Source: an uncultured Bacteroidota bacterium (GTDB lineage Bacteria; Bacteroidota; Bacteroidia; Chitinophagales; Chitinophagaceae). Taken from it: 15,500 nucleotides of DNA. The stretch is taken from assembly GCA_946479615.1 (NCBI GenBank), contig CAMLGR010000112.1:1-15500 (forward strand), given 5' to 3'. Every line of letters begins with the position of its first letter. Position 1 is the stretch's first letter. This document shows, piece after piece, positions 8,451 to 15,500 of the stretch. The position numbers and the translations under genes are program-made. Under the pieces are notes generated by a model, which saw only the letters and a program-made list of their open reading frames with translations, ran no database searches and was not told the origin of the DNA.

Positions 8451-10811
8451 TCATTTTATAAAATGCTGTGTTCCTCCTTTCAATGCGGTTGTTTTTCCCT
8501 GCCAGGTGAATTTGCCGGTTACCTTTTCAGGCAAGCTGATAGTCGCATCGATCCCGTTCTTGCCAATTCGCTTCAATACTACACTGATCATACCAGCAGG
8601 ATGCGGCATCGATCCGTTTACTTCCTGCAATTCTCCCAATGCCGGTTCGATATTCACCGTAGCAAAACCATGCGAAGCCGGAACGATACCACAAATAGTC
8701 GCGAGGAAATCATAATTGGGACTGGCGCTCCAGGCATGGCAATCGGAGCGTGTAGGATCAGGGTTTTCTGCAAAAGTGGTCAGGCCATTGGCGATCATTC
8801 CGCGCCAGGGTGTCAACTGCGAATAATAAAGATCGGCCATGCCTGCTTTCTTTAATGCCCGGGTAAGATAAAAACGGTAATAAAAAGTAGCCTGCGAAAG
8901 TGTAACATCATACAATACTTTCTTCATTACTGTTTGCATTTTGTCTTTAGGAACACATCCTGTCAATACCGCCATGATGCTGGCATGCTGGCTGAACGTA
9001 TTCTTCAATGGCGTATTCGCCATTTCATTTTTTGTGATATCGAAACATTGACGATAAGTAGCCTGTGATAACCGGGAAGCCAGTTTTTGATAGTGCGCAG
9101 CTTCGTATGTTTTACCGAAATAAGAAAATAATTCCGCTGCCTGTTGCAGGGTGTTTACAAATTGTAAGGTAAGGATGGAAGAATTTCCATCCATGGCTCC
9201 ATCGGGTGTGCCGCCGGGAAATGCATTGTTCCAGTCTACAAAGCTCCACCATTTCATAGGGCCGAGCATGTTATGCGCGGTATCGATCCGTTTTTCAAAC
9301 CAATCCAGCACACCTGCAACCGGCACTAGCATACCGGCTGCGAATGCTGCATCTTCCCGGTGCATCCAGTAATCATGGATCATCGATACCCAGAAAAGAG
9401 AAAAAGGTGGTATTACCTGTATGCGGCTGCTGGGATATCTTCCCTGCGTCAATCCTTCCGGCACACGCGAATGATAGAAGTCAAGGATTGCTTTTCGCAT
9501 CAGCCGGTCATCACCTGTCATGTATAATGAGATCAATGATTGAATGCGTGTATCTCCTTCGTATTGTAATTGTTCATAGTAAGGACAATCATAGTAAGTC
9601 TCTCCTGCACAAAGCCGCGCTGTACGCCAGCCGATATCCCATACCTGCTGCAGCGATGCATCGTTGCTGGTAAAGGAGGCTTTCAGCGAAAAAGGATAAC
9701 CGGTTGCCATTCCATAGAGATCGTTTATGATCAATGGCTGATCCTGTGTAATAATATCCAACTGCAAATAGCGATAGGTGCGCAACCACAAGGGACGGAA
9801 TTTTCTATTTGCTCCGCCATCGGGATGAAAAATATCAAAGTTACCCTTCATGGTTTTTCCTTCGATATCATTCCTGTTGCCTTTTTGTCCATCTGCTTTA
9901 TAAAGCGCTTCTGCATAAGTAAGTGTTATGGATGCATCTTTTCCCTGGCTGGTAATGAGTTCAGGATAAGCTACTGTATTGAATTGTTGATCAAGTAAGA
10001 TGCTGGTAGTTGTATGAGGCGGGATCGTGAGTGGTTGTTGTCCTTTCAGAAAATCAGTGGGCACCTGTATGCCGGATGTTGTTCTTACCATCCCGATGCG
10101 TTGCAGATCTTCGTGCATCAGGGGAATGCTGCGTGGTGCAAGCGACCATAAGTTATCAGACCCGTAACCTACTGGTACCGGTCCCGCAATTTTGTGCGCG
10201 GGCAACCAGTTGGTCGTATCGCTATAGCCGGGTTGTTCCCAATTCCATGGATATAAAGCGGCATCTATTTCATCACCGGGACCTACGACCATGTAGGTAT
10301 GTAAACGCGGGCCGTTATCGACCGAACAGGGTTTGTAGGAAAGATCATGCAACACTTTCCATCCATTGCTGGTATTGATTATTTTTTCTGCTTCTGTATC
10401 GCCCTGCATTACAAAAGCCGTTTGATTGGACACCTGTGCTACCGGTGCATATATACCCATGTTCCAGACAAGGGCCGCAACGACGTTGGTGCCTGTTTGC
10501 AGGTAAGGGGCCAGGTCAATCGTTTCGAAATACCAGTTGTAGAGATCACCGCGGGCGGGACCATTGGCGATGGCTTTTCCATTGACGAATAAACGATAAC
10601 GGTTGTCGGCCGATACATGTATGATAAATGTTGAGGGTGTATGATCAAGCTGAAATGCTTTGCGGAAATGATAAACGCCATAATCACGTTGCGGAGCATT
10701 GGGACAACTGATCCATGCCGATGACCATTCGCCGGATAGCAACGATGGATTTATCGACTGCGCAAAAACAGATATGGGAAGCAAAATTGAAAAGAAGAGT
10801 TTCCTGATCAT
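8451..10811 (-). CDS. GH78-like alpha-L-rhamnosidase, secreted
   Basis: The likely role is removal of terminal alpha-L-rhamnose from a plant or algal glycan in the periplasm or at the surface. The protein has 786 residues with a signal peptide cleaved near SVFA|QS (residue 17). An N-terminal jelly-roll region (about 30-140, SADNRYRLFVNGKAIANGP) matches the accessory beta domain of this family. An (alpha/alpha)6 catalytic barrel follows (about 385-710) and a C-terminal beta domain closes the protein (about 715-786). The motif YDCPYYEQLQYEGDTR places Asp408, Glu413 and Asp420 at the spacing of the substrate-binding Asp/Glu/Asp set in characterised GH78 enzymes. TTFAENPDPTRSDCHAWSASP supplies the second acid, Glu682, and His692 of the HAW motif. 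The first motif differs from the usual DCPxRDERxGWTGD, so specificity may differ and relatives without rhamnosidase activity cannot be excluded. It starts at ATG 10811, after a 184-bp gap holding a large inverted repeat. Confidence 0.78.
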   Translation of the reverse strand: MIRKLFFSILLPISVFAQSINPSLLSGEWSSAWISCPNAPQRDYGVYHFRKAFQLDHTPSTFIIHVSADNRYRLFVNGKAIANGPARGDLYNWYFETIDLAPYLQTGTNVVAALVWNMGIYAPVAQVSNQTAFVMQGDTEAEKIINTSNGWKVLHDLSYKPCSVDNGPRLHTYMVVGPGDEIDAALYPWNWEQPGYSDTTNWLPAHKIAGPVPVGYGSDNLWSLAPRSIPLMHEDLQRIGMVRTTSGIQVPTDFLKGQQPLTIPPHTTTSILLDQQFNTVAYPELITSQGKDASITLTYAEALYKADGQKGNRNDIEGKTMKGNFDIFHPDGGANRKFRPLWLRTYRYLQLDIITQDQPLIINDLYGMATGYPFSLKASFTSNDASLQQVWDIGWRTARLCAGETYYDCPYYEQLQYEGDTRIQSLISLYMTGDDRLMRKAILDFYHSRVPEGLTQGRYPSSRIQVIPPFSLFWVSMIHDYWMHREDAAFAAGMLVPVAGVLDWFEKRIDTAHNMLGPMKWWSFVDWNNAFPGGTPDGAMDGNSSILTLQFVNTLQQAAELFSYFGKTYEAAHYQKLASRLSQATYRQCFDITKNEMANTPLKNTFSQHASIMAVLTGCVPKDKMQTVMKKVLYDVTLSQATFYYRFYLTRALKKAGMADLYYSQLTPWRGMIANGLTTFAENPDPTRSDCHAWSASPNYDFLATICGIVPASHGFATVNIEPALGELQEVNGSMPHPAGMISVVLKRIGKNGIDATISLPEKVTGKFTWQGKTTALKGGTQHFIK

Positions 10812-10844
10812 AGCAAGCGGGTTGTCTAAGTAAGATAATCATTT

Positions 10845-10986
10845 CTCCGTGGCCCTCTGTGTCTCCTCTGTGGTCCTCTGCGTATAATTCCTTTAAGACT
10901 AATTCTATTCATAGGTTCTATGAATGGCTTTAATCCGATAGCTTACTACATGAGTTATACGCAGAGGACCACAGAGGGCCACGGAG
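10845..10986. repeat. Long inverted repeat of ~10-bp CCTCTGTGGT units, with a nested hairpin; possible terminator
   Basis: The left arm is at 10845-10887 and the right arm at 10954-10986. The complement of the right arm begins CTCCGTGGCCCTCTGTG and ends GTCCTCTGCGTATAAC. The left arm carries the same two blocks, identical through TATAA, but with an extra 11 bp, TCTCCTCTGTG (10862-10872), between them. The arms thus differ by exactly one repeat unit. The 66-bp spacer holds a perfect small hairpin, ATTCATA-GGTTC-TATGAAT (10907-10925). The element fills most of the gap after the PQQ-dehydrogenase stop and before the GH78-like start. It could end the upstream operon, protect mRNA ends, or be a REP-like dispersed element. 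No U-tract directly follows. Confidence 0.85.
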
Positions 10987-10995
10987 GTTTTGAGA

Positions 10996-13161
10996 TTATT
11001 TCAATGCGAATGCGATATACCAGCCACCCGGCTTTTTTCCTCTCGCTCCGCCGGCTGCTATGACTATATATTGTTTGCCATTGACTTCATAGGTAGCCGG
11101 TGTTGCAAAGCCCCCGGCAGGAAGCTGGTATTCCCAGACCTGCTTACCTGTTTTCTTATCAAACGCACGGATGCGTTCGTCCCTGGTAGAAGCAATAAAG
11201 ATCAGTCCACCGGCTGTTACCAACGGGCCGCCATAACTTTCAGTGCCTGTAACAGGAATACCTTTTTTCGTCAGCTCCGGAAATTCTCCCAATGGTACTG
11301 TCCATAGATAATCGCCGGTATTCAGATCGATCGCATTCAGTGTGCCCCACGGTGGCTTTATTGCATTGTATCCATCCTGGTCGGTAAATTTTCTCCAGAC
11401 CTTGTTTGTATAGAGTGGCTGATACGGAAATTCTTTTTGTACTGTAATCGTATCGGCATTACTATGTTCATTGATCTCCGCAGTTGGCTTCGGTTCTTTG
11501 CCAAGTAAGTAACGTGTTATCGCCTTCCTGTCTTTCTCCGGTAATTGCTGAAAAGAAGGCATTCTGCCACTTCCTGTTTTGATCAGGTTCATGATATCAT
11601 CCTGTGAACGTTTGCTCCCGATGCCCAACAGGCTGGGAAATATATCCCCGCTTCCTTTTCTATCCATACCATGACAAGCCGCGCAACTTCTCATGTATAA
11701 TCCATTACCATGGGTCATTGAAGCAATTTCCCTGTTGCGTGTTTCCTGGTCGATCATCTGTAACTCCCATGCATCCTGGTTGGCATTCTGATATAATATC
11801 CCATCCGGGTCAATCGCATTACCACCCCATTCTGCACCACCGCTGTATCCCAGCAATAAGGTGCCGGATGTATTGGGCGGCATGAATTTATTGGCAGGCT
11901 GCGGAAATGATGCCAGCCTTGCTTTTGCATAGGCATGCGCTTCTGCTGATATGTCGGTAATATCATCTTCCGAAGCAATGACCTGCCTGGTGAATGGCAA
12001 TGGTTTTACCGGGAATTTTTGTGTGACGAATGGATGTTCGCCCGGCAACCCGTTTACCGGTACTGCTTTTTCTTCTACAGGAAATAAAGAAATACCACTA
12101 TCGCGATCGAGCACATAGACAAATCCATCTTTGGTGGATTGAACAACCACATCCACCATTTTACCATCATGCTTAATAGTAACGAGGTTCGGCGGGCAGG
12201 GAATATCCCGGTCCCAGAGATCATGATGAATCGTTTGAAAATACCATTTCATTTTACCGGTCTCTGCATCCAGCGCCATAATGCAATTGGCAAACAGGTT
12301 GCTGCCTTCACGATCACCACCATAAAAATCGGAAGAAGGCGAACCTGTACCAAAATAAACAGTACCGCGTTTTTCATCCACTACCAATCCGCTCCAGTTA
12401 TTGGCTGCACCAATTTTTTTATACGCATCTTTTGGCCAGGTATCATAACCAAACTCGCCCGGTTGCGGTATGGTATGAAATACCCATTTTAATTTACCGG
12501 TGATAACATCAAAGCCACGCACATGACCCGGCGCTGCATCGCCGCTTTCCGTTACACTCGAACCGATGACCAATGTATTTTTATAAATAACACCGGGCGT
12601 AGTAGCTGTTACCGAAAGATCATTCACTTCATGACCCAGGTTGGCAGCCAGTCCTTCATGCAGGTCTACTTTTCCATTTGTGCCGAATTGTTTGATGAGT
12701 TCCCCTGTCTTTGCATTAAGAGCATACAGGAAAGCGCCTGCCGAATAGAGTATCCGTTTATCATTTCCCTGTTCCCAATAGATGACACCACGGTTGGTAT
12801 TGAAACGTTGCTGATCCTTGACCGGTTCAAATTTCCATTGTTGCTTGCCGGTCGCTGCATCCAATGCAAAAATGTTCAATGAAGAAGTAGTGCCATATAA
12901 AATGCCATTGACAATGATTGGCTGGCATTGTATTTCCCTTGGCGGACCAGCCTGTTCCCCCCTGGCATCATAAGTCCAGGCCACCTGCAATTGAGCAACA
13001 TTCTCAGTTGTTACCTGTGATAATGGGGAATAACGGTTACCGGCTTTGTTACCGCCATATACCGGCCAGTTTTTTCCTGTTTGAAAATCGATAGCAGGCG
13101 TATCGGTACAACCTGCGAATACTATCGATCCAATTACAAGTAGAATAAAAACACGTCTCAT
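10996..13161 (-). CDS. PQQ-dependent aldose/alcohol dehydrogenase lipoprotein with an internal cytochrome c domain (quinohemoprotein)
   Basis: This 721-residue enzyme should oxidise a sugar or alcohol outside the cytoplasmic membrane and pass electrons from PQQ to a heme and on to the respiratory chain. The N-terminus has a lipobox, IVFAGC with Cys18, so it is probably a lipoprotein. The quinoprotein propeller occupies about 30-460 and resembles membrane glucose dehydrogenase. HHDLWDRDIPCPP has Asp317 and TKDGFVYVLDRDSG has Lys344, 27 residues apart, as for the catalytic Asp466 and PQQ-contacting Lys493 of E. coli Gcd. A cytochrome c domain (about 480-555) has the heme motif CAACH (Cys493, Cys496, His497) and a likely Met534 axial ligand in GRMPSF. 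Propeller blades then resume (WGTLNAIDLNTGDYLW, GGLIFIAST, QYIVIAAGG), so the heme domain is an insertion rather than a tail. Gcd's N-terminal membrane helices are absent. The substrate is unknown and no PQQ synthesis gene is in the window. It lies 20 bp after the transporter gene, so they are probably one transcript. Confidence 0.93.
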   Translation of the reverse strand: MRRVFILLVIGSIVFAGCTDTPAIDFQTGKNWPVYGGNKAGNRYSPLSQVTTENVAQLQVAWTYDARGEQAGPPREIQCQPIIVNGILYGTTSSLNIFALDAATGKQQWKFEPVKDQQRFNTNRGVIYWEQGNDKRILYSAGAFLYALNAKTGELIKQFGTNGKVDLHEGLAANLGHEVNDLSVTATTPGVIYKNTLVIGSSVTESGDAAPGHVRGFDVITGKLKWVFHTIPQPGEFGYDTWPKDAYKKIGAANNWSGLVVDEKRGTVYFGTGSPSSDFYGGDREGSNLFANCIMALDAETGKMKWYFQTIHHDLWDRDIPCPPNLVTIKHDGKMVDVVVQSTKDGFVYVLDRDSGISLFPVEEKAVPVNGLPGEHPFVTQKFPVKPLPFTRQVIASEDDITDISAEAHAYAKARLASFPQPANKFMPPNTSGTLLLGYSGGAEWGGNAIDPDGILYQNANQDAWELQMIDQETRNREIASMTHGNGLYMRSCAACHGMDRKGSGDIFPSLLGIGSKRSQDDIMNLIKTGSGRMPSFQQLPEKDRKAITRYLLGKEPKPTAEINEHSNADTITVQKEFPYQPLYTNKVWRKFTDQDGYNAIKPPWGTLNAIDLNTGDYLWTVPLGEFPELTKKGIPVTGTESYGGPLVTAGGLIFIASTRDERIRAFDKKTGKQVWEYQLPAGGFATPATYEVNGKQYIVIAAGGARGKKPGGWYIAFALK

Positions 13162-13181
13162 GCCCGACCAATTTTTTAAGT

Positions 13182-14438
13182 CTATCCTTCTGTTTTACCG
13201 GTTTCTTTAATCGCTATGATGGTGATGATAGCAGAAAGAAAAAGAGAGCCTGCCATAAATATATAAGAAGCGCCAAACCCGCCTGTACTTCCATTCAGGT
13301 AACCCACCAGGTAAGAGCCGGCAAAAGAACCCAATGCACCCAGGCTATTGATCAATGCGATAGCACCACCCGAAACATTTTTTGGAAGGATCTCCGTGAT
13401 GATCGCAAAGAAAGGCCCATACGGTGCATACATAGCGCCACCGGCAATAACAAGTAATACAAACGATAACCAGAAGTTGCTGGTGCCAACCATATAGGAA
13501 CTATAAACAGCAATAGCGCCGATGAGTAAGAAAGGCCACACGAAAACTTTTCGCTTTAATGTTTTATCGGAAAAATAAGAAGTACTGATCATGGCGATGA
13601 TAGCCAGCATAAATGGCACAGCAGCCAGCCATCCCGTTTTCACGATATTCATATCCGGCGCTGCATTGATGATCGAAGGCAGCCAGATCACAAAGCCATA
13701 TACACCAATACTCCATAGTGCATATTGCAGGCATAATAAAATAACTGTTTTGGATCTGAATGCTTCTGCATAATTCTTTACCGGCTTGATCACCGATTGT
13801 TCATGATGCAGTTTATCTTCCAGTTCCTGCTTTTCCGATTCAGTCAGCCATTTGGCATTGGCAGGAACATCGTCTACCAGTTTCCACCAGAAGAAGGCCC
13901 AGATGATGGCAGGCAATCCTTCATAGATAAACATCCAGCGCCAGCCTACCGATTTTATGAGGTAACCGGATAAGACCGACATCCAGAGTAAGGTGGCGGG
14001 ATTGCCAAGAATTAAAAAAGTATTGGCACGTGAGCGTTCGGATTTGGTGAACCACCTGCTTAAAAATACGAGCATGGATGGCATGACGGCGCTTTCCACC
14101 ACACCGAGCATAAAACGGATAACGATGAGCGCGTCGATATTACTGATCATACCCGTTGCCATAGCGAGTGCACCCCATAGTATCAGCGACCAGAAGATTA
14201 GTTTTTTCGCGCTGCGGTTCGCTGCATATAAAGCGCCTGGTATCTGGAAGAAGAAATAACCGAGGAAGAATAAAGATCCCAGCAAAGAAGATACAGAGGC
14301 AGTGATGTTGAGGTCTTTTGCCATGCCGCCTGCCGCAGCAAAACCAAAATTGGCGCGGTCAAGATAGGCAAGACTATAGGTGATAAAGGCAATAGGGATC
14401 AACCGGTACCAACGTTGCCTGGCAATCGTATCTGCCAT
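13182..14438 (-). CDS. MFS transporter, anion:cation symporter (ACS) family, probable sugar-acid permease
   Basis: This inner-membrane permease has 418 residues and twelve visible hydrophobic helices, six on each side of a charged loop at about 189-230. The ACS signature is clear: YLDRANFGFA in the first helix, and RFMLGVVESAVMPS followed by LSRWFTKSERSRA around helix 4 and its cytoplasmic loop. ACS members include carriers for hexuronates, galactonate, L-rhamnonate, tartrate and phthalate, so import of an organic anion by proton symport is likely. Its place between a mannonate-dehydratase-like gene (91 bp upstream) and a PQQ dehydrogenase (20 bp downstream) fits a carrier for aldonate or hexuronate. 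The start is ATG at 14436-14438. Length and topology are normal for the family. The exact substrate cannot be called from sequence. Confidence 0.93.
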   Translation of the reverse strand: MADTIARQRWYRLIPIAFITYSLAYLDRANFGFAAAGGMAKDLNITASVSSLLGSLFFLGYFFFQIPGALYAANRSAKKLIFWSLILWGALAMATGMISNIDALIVIRFMLGVVESAVMPSMLVFLSRWFTKSERSRANTFLILGNPATLLWMSVLSGYLIKSVGWRWMFIYEGLPAIIWAFFWWKLVDDVPANAKWLTESEKQELEDKLHHEQSVIKPVKNYAEAFRSKTVILLCLQYALWSIGVYGFVIWLPSIINAAPDMNIVKTGWLAAVPFMLAIIAMISTSYFSDKTLKRKVFVWPFLLIGAIAVYSSYMVGTSNFWLSFVLLVIAGGAMYAPYGPFFAIITEILPKNVSGGAIALINSLGALGSFAGSYLVGYLNGSTGGFGASYIFMAGSLFLSAIITIIAIKETGKTEG

Positions 14439-14481
14439 AGTAGAGGAATGGTTTTATTTATTGATGAATGTATTAAGGGGA

Positions 14482-14534
14482 AGTAGCGAGTGGTGAGTGG
14501 GAATGATCTCACCTGTCACTTGCCACTCCCTACT
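14482..14534. repeat. Imperfect inverted repeat of 7-bp AGTRGYG units overlapping the uxuA stop codon
   Basis: The left arm (14482-14499) reads AGTAGCG AGTGGTG AGTG. The complement of the right arm (14517-14534) reads AGTAGGG AGTGGCA AGTG, matching at 15 of 18 positions. The 7-bp period continues into the loop. An alternative stem, GTGAG/CTCAC (14493-14497 with 14508-14512), is mutually exclusive with the long one. The right arm includes the TAG stop of the dehydratase gene (14530-14532), and the repeat fills most of the gap before the transporter. It may act as an attenuator, a terminator or an mRNA-stabilising hairpin. Confidence 0.75.
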
Positions 14535-15500
14535 CTCTTTTCTTATTGCTGATCGCCTGCATCAATCCGCGCATATAACCAAAAGCATATAAAGATCCGA
14601 TATTGCTATAGCCTGCGTGATCGTTGCTGTCGCCAGCCATAGTGGGCACATGATCGGGGCGGATCGGACCTTTGAAGCCGATATCGTAATAGGCTTTCAT
14701 GGCTGCATACATATCGATCTGTCCTTCGTCGTGAAATGTTTCGGTGAATTTGGTACTTGGTTTATTTCCGCTGAGGTCCTGTACATTCCTGAAATGAACG
14801 AAATGGATCAACCCGCGTTTGCCAAAATCTTTTACGACAGTGGGTATATCTGCGCCCATCAATGAAAAATTTCCCTGGCACATGGTGATGCCGTTGCTCG
14901 GGCTTTTCACGATATCCGTCATGCGTTTAAAATTTTCTACGCTGGTCATGATACGGGAGATGCCTTTGATACTATCCACCTGCGGATCATCGGGGTGCAT
15001 GGCCAGTTTCATTCCTATCTTTTCCGCTTCGGGAATAACGGCTTTTAAAAAGTATTCGAGGTTTTTCCAGAGTGCTTCCTTCGACACTTCACCATATTCC
15101 GTTACAGGAAGATTTTTTACATCTTCATAATCGAATGCAGTTACCAGTGCGCCGCCGCGACCAGGTCTATCCATCTGTGTGCGGTACCAACTGATCACCG
15201 GCATCCAGTTGTAGCAGATCACATCGATACCGCCGTATTGTTTCAGGTTTTTCATGAATGTGATGAAGTTGGCGATCTCTTCATCTTTCCCCGCGAGACC
15301 TAGTTTTGTTTTTGTACCCAATGAAGCAGGTCCTTCGATCACGTTCAATTTCAATCCGACTTTTTCCCAGGCTTGTTTATTGGCGGTAATAACATTGGGA
15401 TCCCAGGGATTGGCATTGGATGATCCACCGATGGAAGGATTGATGCCACCTACAGCGCCGAATACTTCGAGTTGTTTCATAAATGCGATCCGTCGTTCAT
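14530..15500 (-). CDS. uxuA: UxuA-type mannonate dehydratase (5' end outside window)
   Basis: UxuA is a cytoplasmic metal-dependent TIM-barrel enzyme that converts D-mannonate to 2-keto-3-deoxygluconate plus water. From the first visible Met (15480) 316 residues are seen, against roughly 350-390 in the family. That Met is probably internal: the frame stays open to the window edge, with six further codons encoding ERRIAF, and the expected first barrel strand and helix would lie beyond. Metal-ligand motifs are in order (numbered from that Met): His162 in AMHPDDP, Cys201 in TMCQGNFS, His229 in HFVHFRNV and Asp276 in PIRPDHVP. The C-terminal GYSNIGSLYAFGYMRGLMQA is typical of UxuA. The N-terminal part (VFGAVGGINPSIGGSS) lacks the LHHIP-like sequence of classical UxuA, so the enzyme is divergent and may act on another aldonate. 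It is the first visible gene of a likely operon with the ACS transporter and PQQ dehydrogenase. Confidence 0.82.
   Translation of the reverse strand, partial: ERRIAFMKQLEVFGAVGGINPSIGGSSNANPWDPNVITANKQAWEKVGLKLNVIEGPASLGTKTKLGLAGKDEEIANFITFMKNLKQYGGIDVICYNWMPVISWYRTQMDRPGRGGALVTAFDYEDVKNLPVTEYGEVSKEALWKNLEYFLKAVIPEAEKIGMKLAMHPDDPQVDSIKGISRIMTSVENFKRMTDIVKSPSNGITMCQGNFSLMGADIPTVVKDFGKRGLIHFVHFRNVQDLSGNKPSTKFTETFHDEGQIDMYAAMKAYYDIGFKGPIRPDHVPTMAGDSNDHAGYSNIGSLYAFGYMRGLMQAISNKKRE

Noticed and set aside
8367..8855. 162-codon plus-strand open frame opposite the end of the GH78-like gene
   Set aside because: It overlaps the conserved C-terminal region of the rhamnosidase on the other strand and shows no protein-like pattern of its own; it is an antisense shadow.
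10845..10986. CRISPR array or transposon ends as an explanation for the repeats
   Set aside because: The units are about 10 bp with no unique spacers between them, no target-site duplication or transposase is present, and the arms are inverted.

Overview
The window is a stretch of a Bacteroidota chromosome. A SusC-type outer-membrane receptor, a one-protein hybrid two-component regulator, secreted glycosidases and the near absence of Shine-Dalgarno sequences all point that way. The style would fit Chitinophagaceae or a related family, but I cannot fix the family from sequence alone. All seven genes lie on the minus strand, so transcription runs from high to low coordinates. No tRNA, rRNA, CRISPR array, insertion sequence or phage gene is visible.

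Layout in transcription order. A UxuA-type mannonate dehydratase runs off the right edge (14530-15500). It is followed by a 12-helix sugar-acid transporter of the ACS branch of the major facilitator superfamily (13182-14438). Only 20 bp later comes a lipoprotein PQQ-dependent dehydrogenase with a cytochrome c domain built into its propeller (10996-13161). After a large inverted repeat (10845-10986) come a GH78-like alpha-L-rhamnosidase (8451-10811) and a secreted TIM-barrel protein that looks like a glycosidase of unassigned family (6476-8356). Then come a full-length hybrid two-component sensor/AraC regulator (2221-6303) and the first 644 codons of a SusC/RagA TonB-dependent transporter (1-1932), which runs off the left edge.

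Together this looks like a polysaccharide utilization locus with an attached sugar-acid module. My working model is inference. The HTCS senses a glycan fragment and drives the SusC system. The two secreted hydrolases release monosaccharide, possibly L-rhamnose. The PQQ/heme dehydrogenase oxidises an aldose outside the cytoplasmic membrane. The ACS transporter imports the aldonate, and the UxuA-like enzyme dehydrates it to a 2-keto-3-deoxy acid. The conventional alternative is that transporter and UxuA serve hexuronate catabolism and the PQQ enzyme is unrelated.

The gaps between genes are rich in short-period inverted repeats. A roughly 10-bp unit related to CCTCTGTGGT occurs at 10845-10986 and 6459-6475, and perhaps in a GC-rich form at 2111-2180. 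A 7-bp unit related to AGTRGYG forms a hairpin at 14482-14534 that overlaps the uxuA stop codon. All lie just after, or across, the 3' ends of genes.
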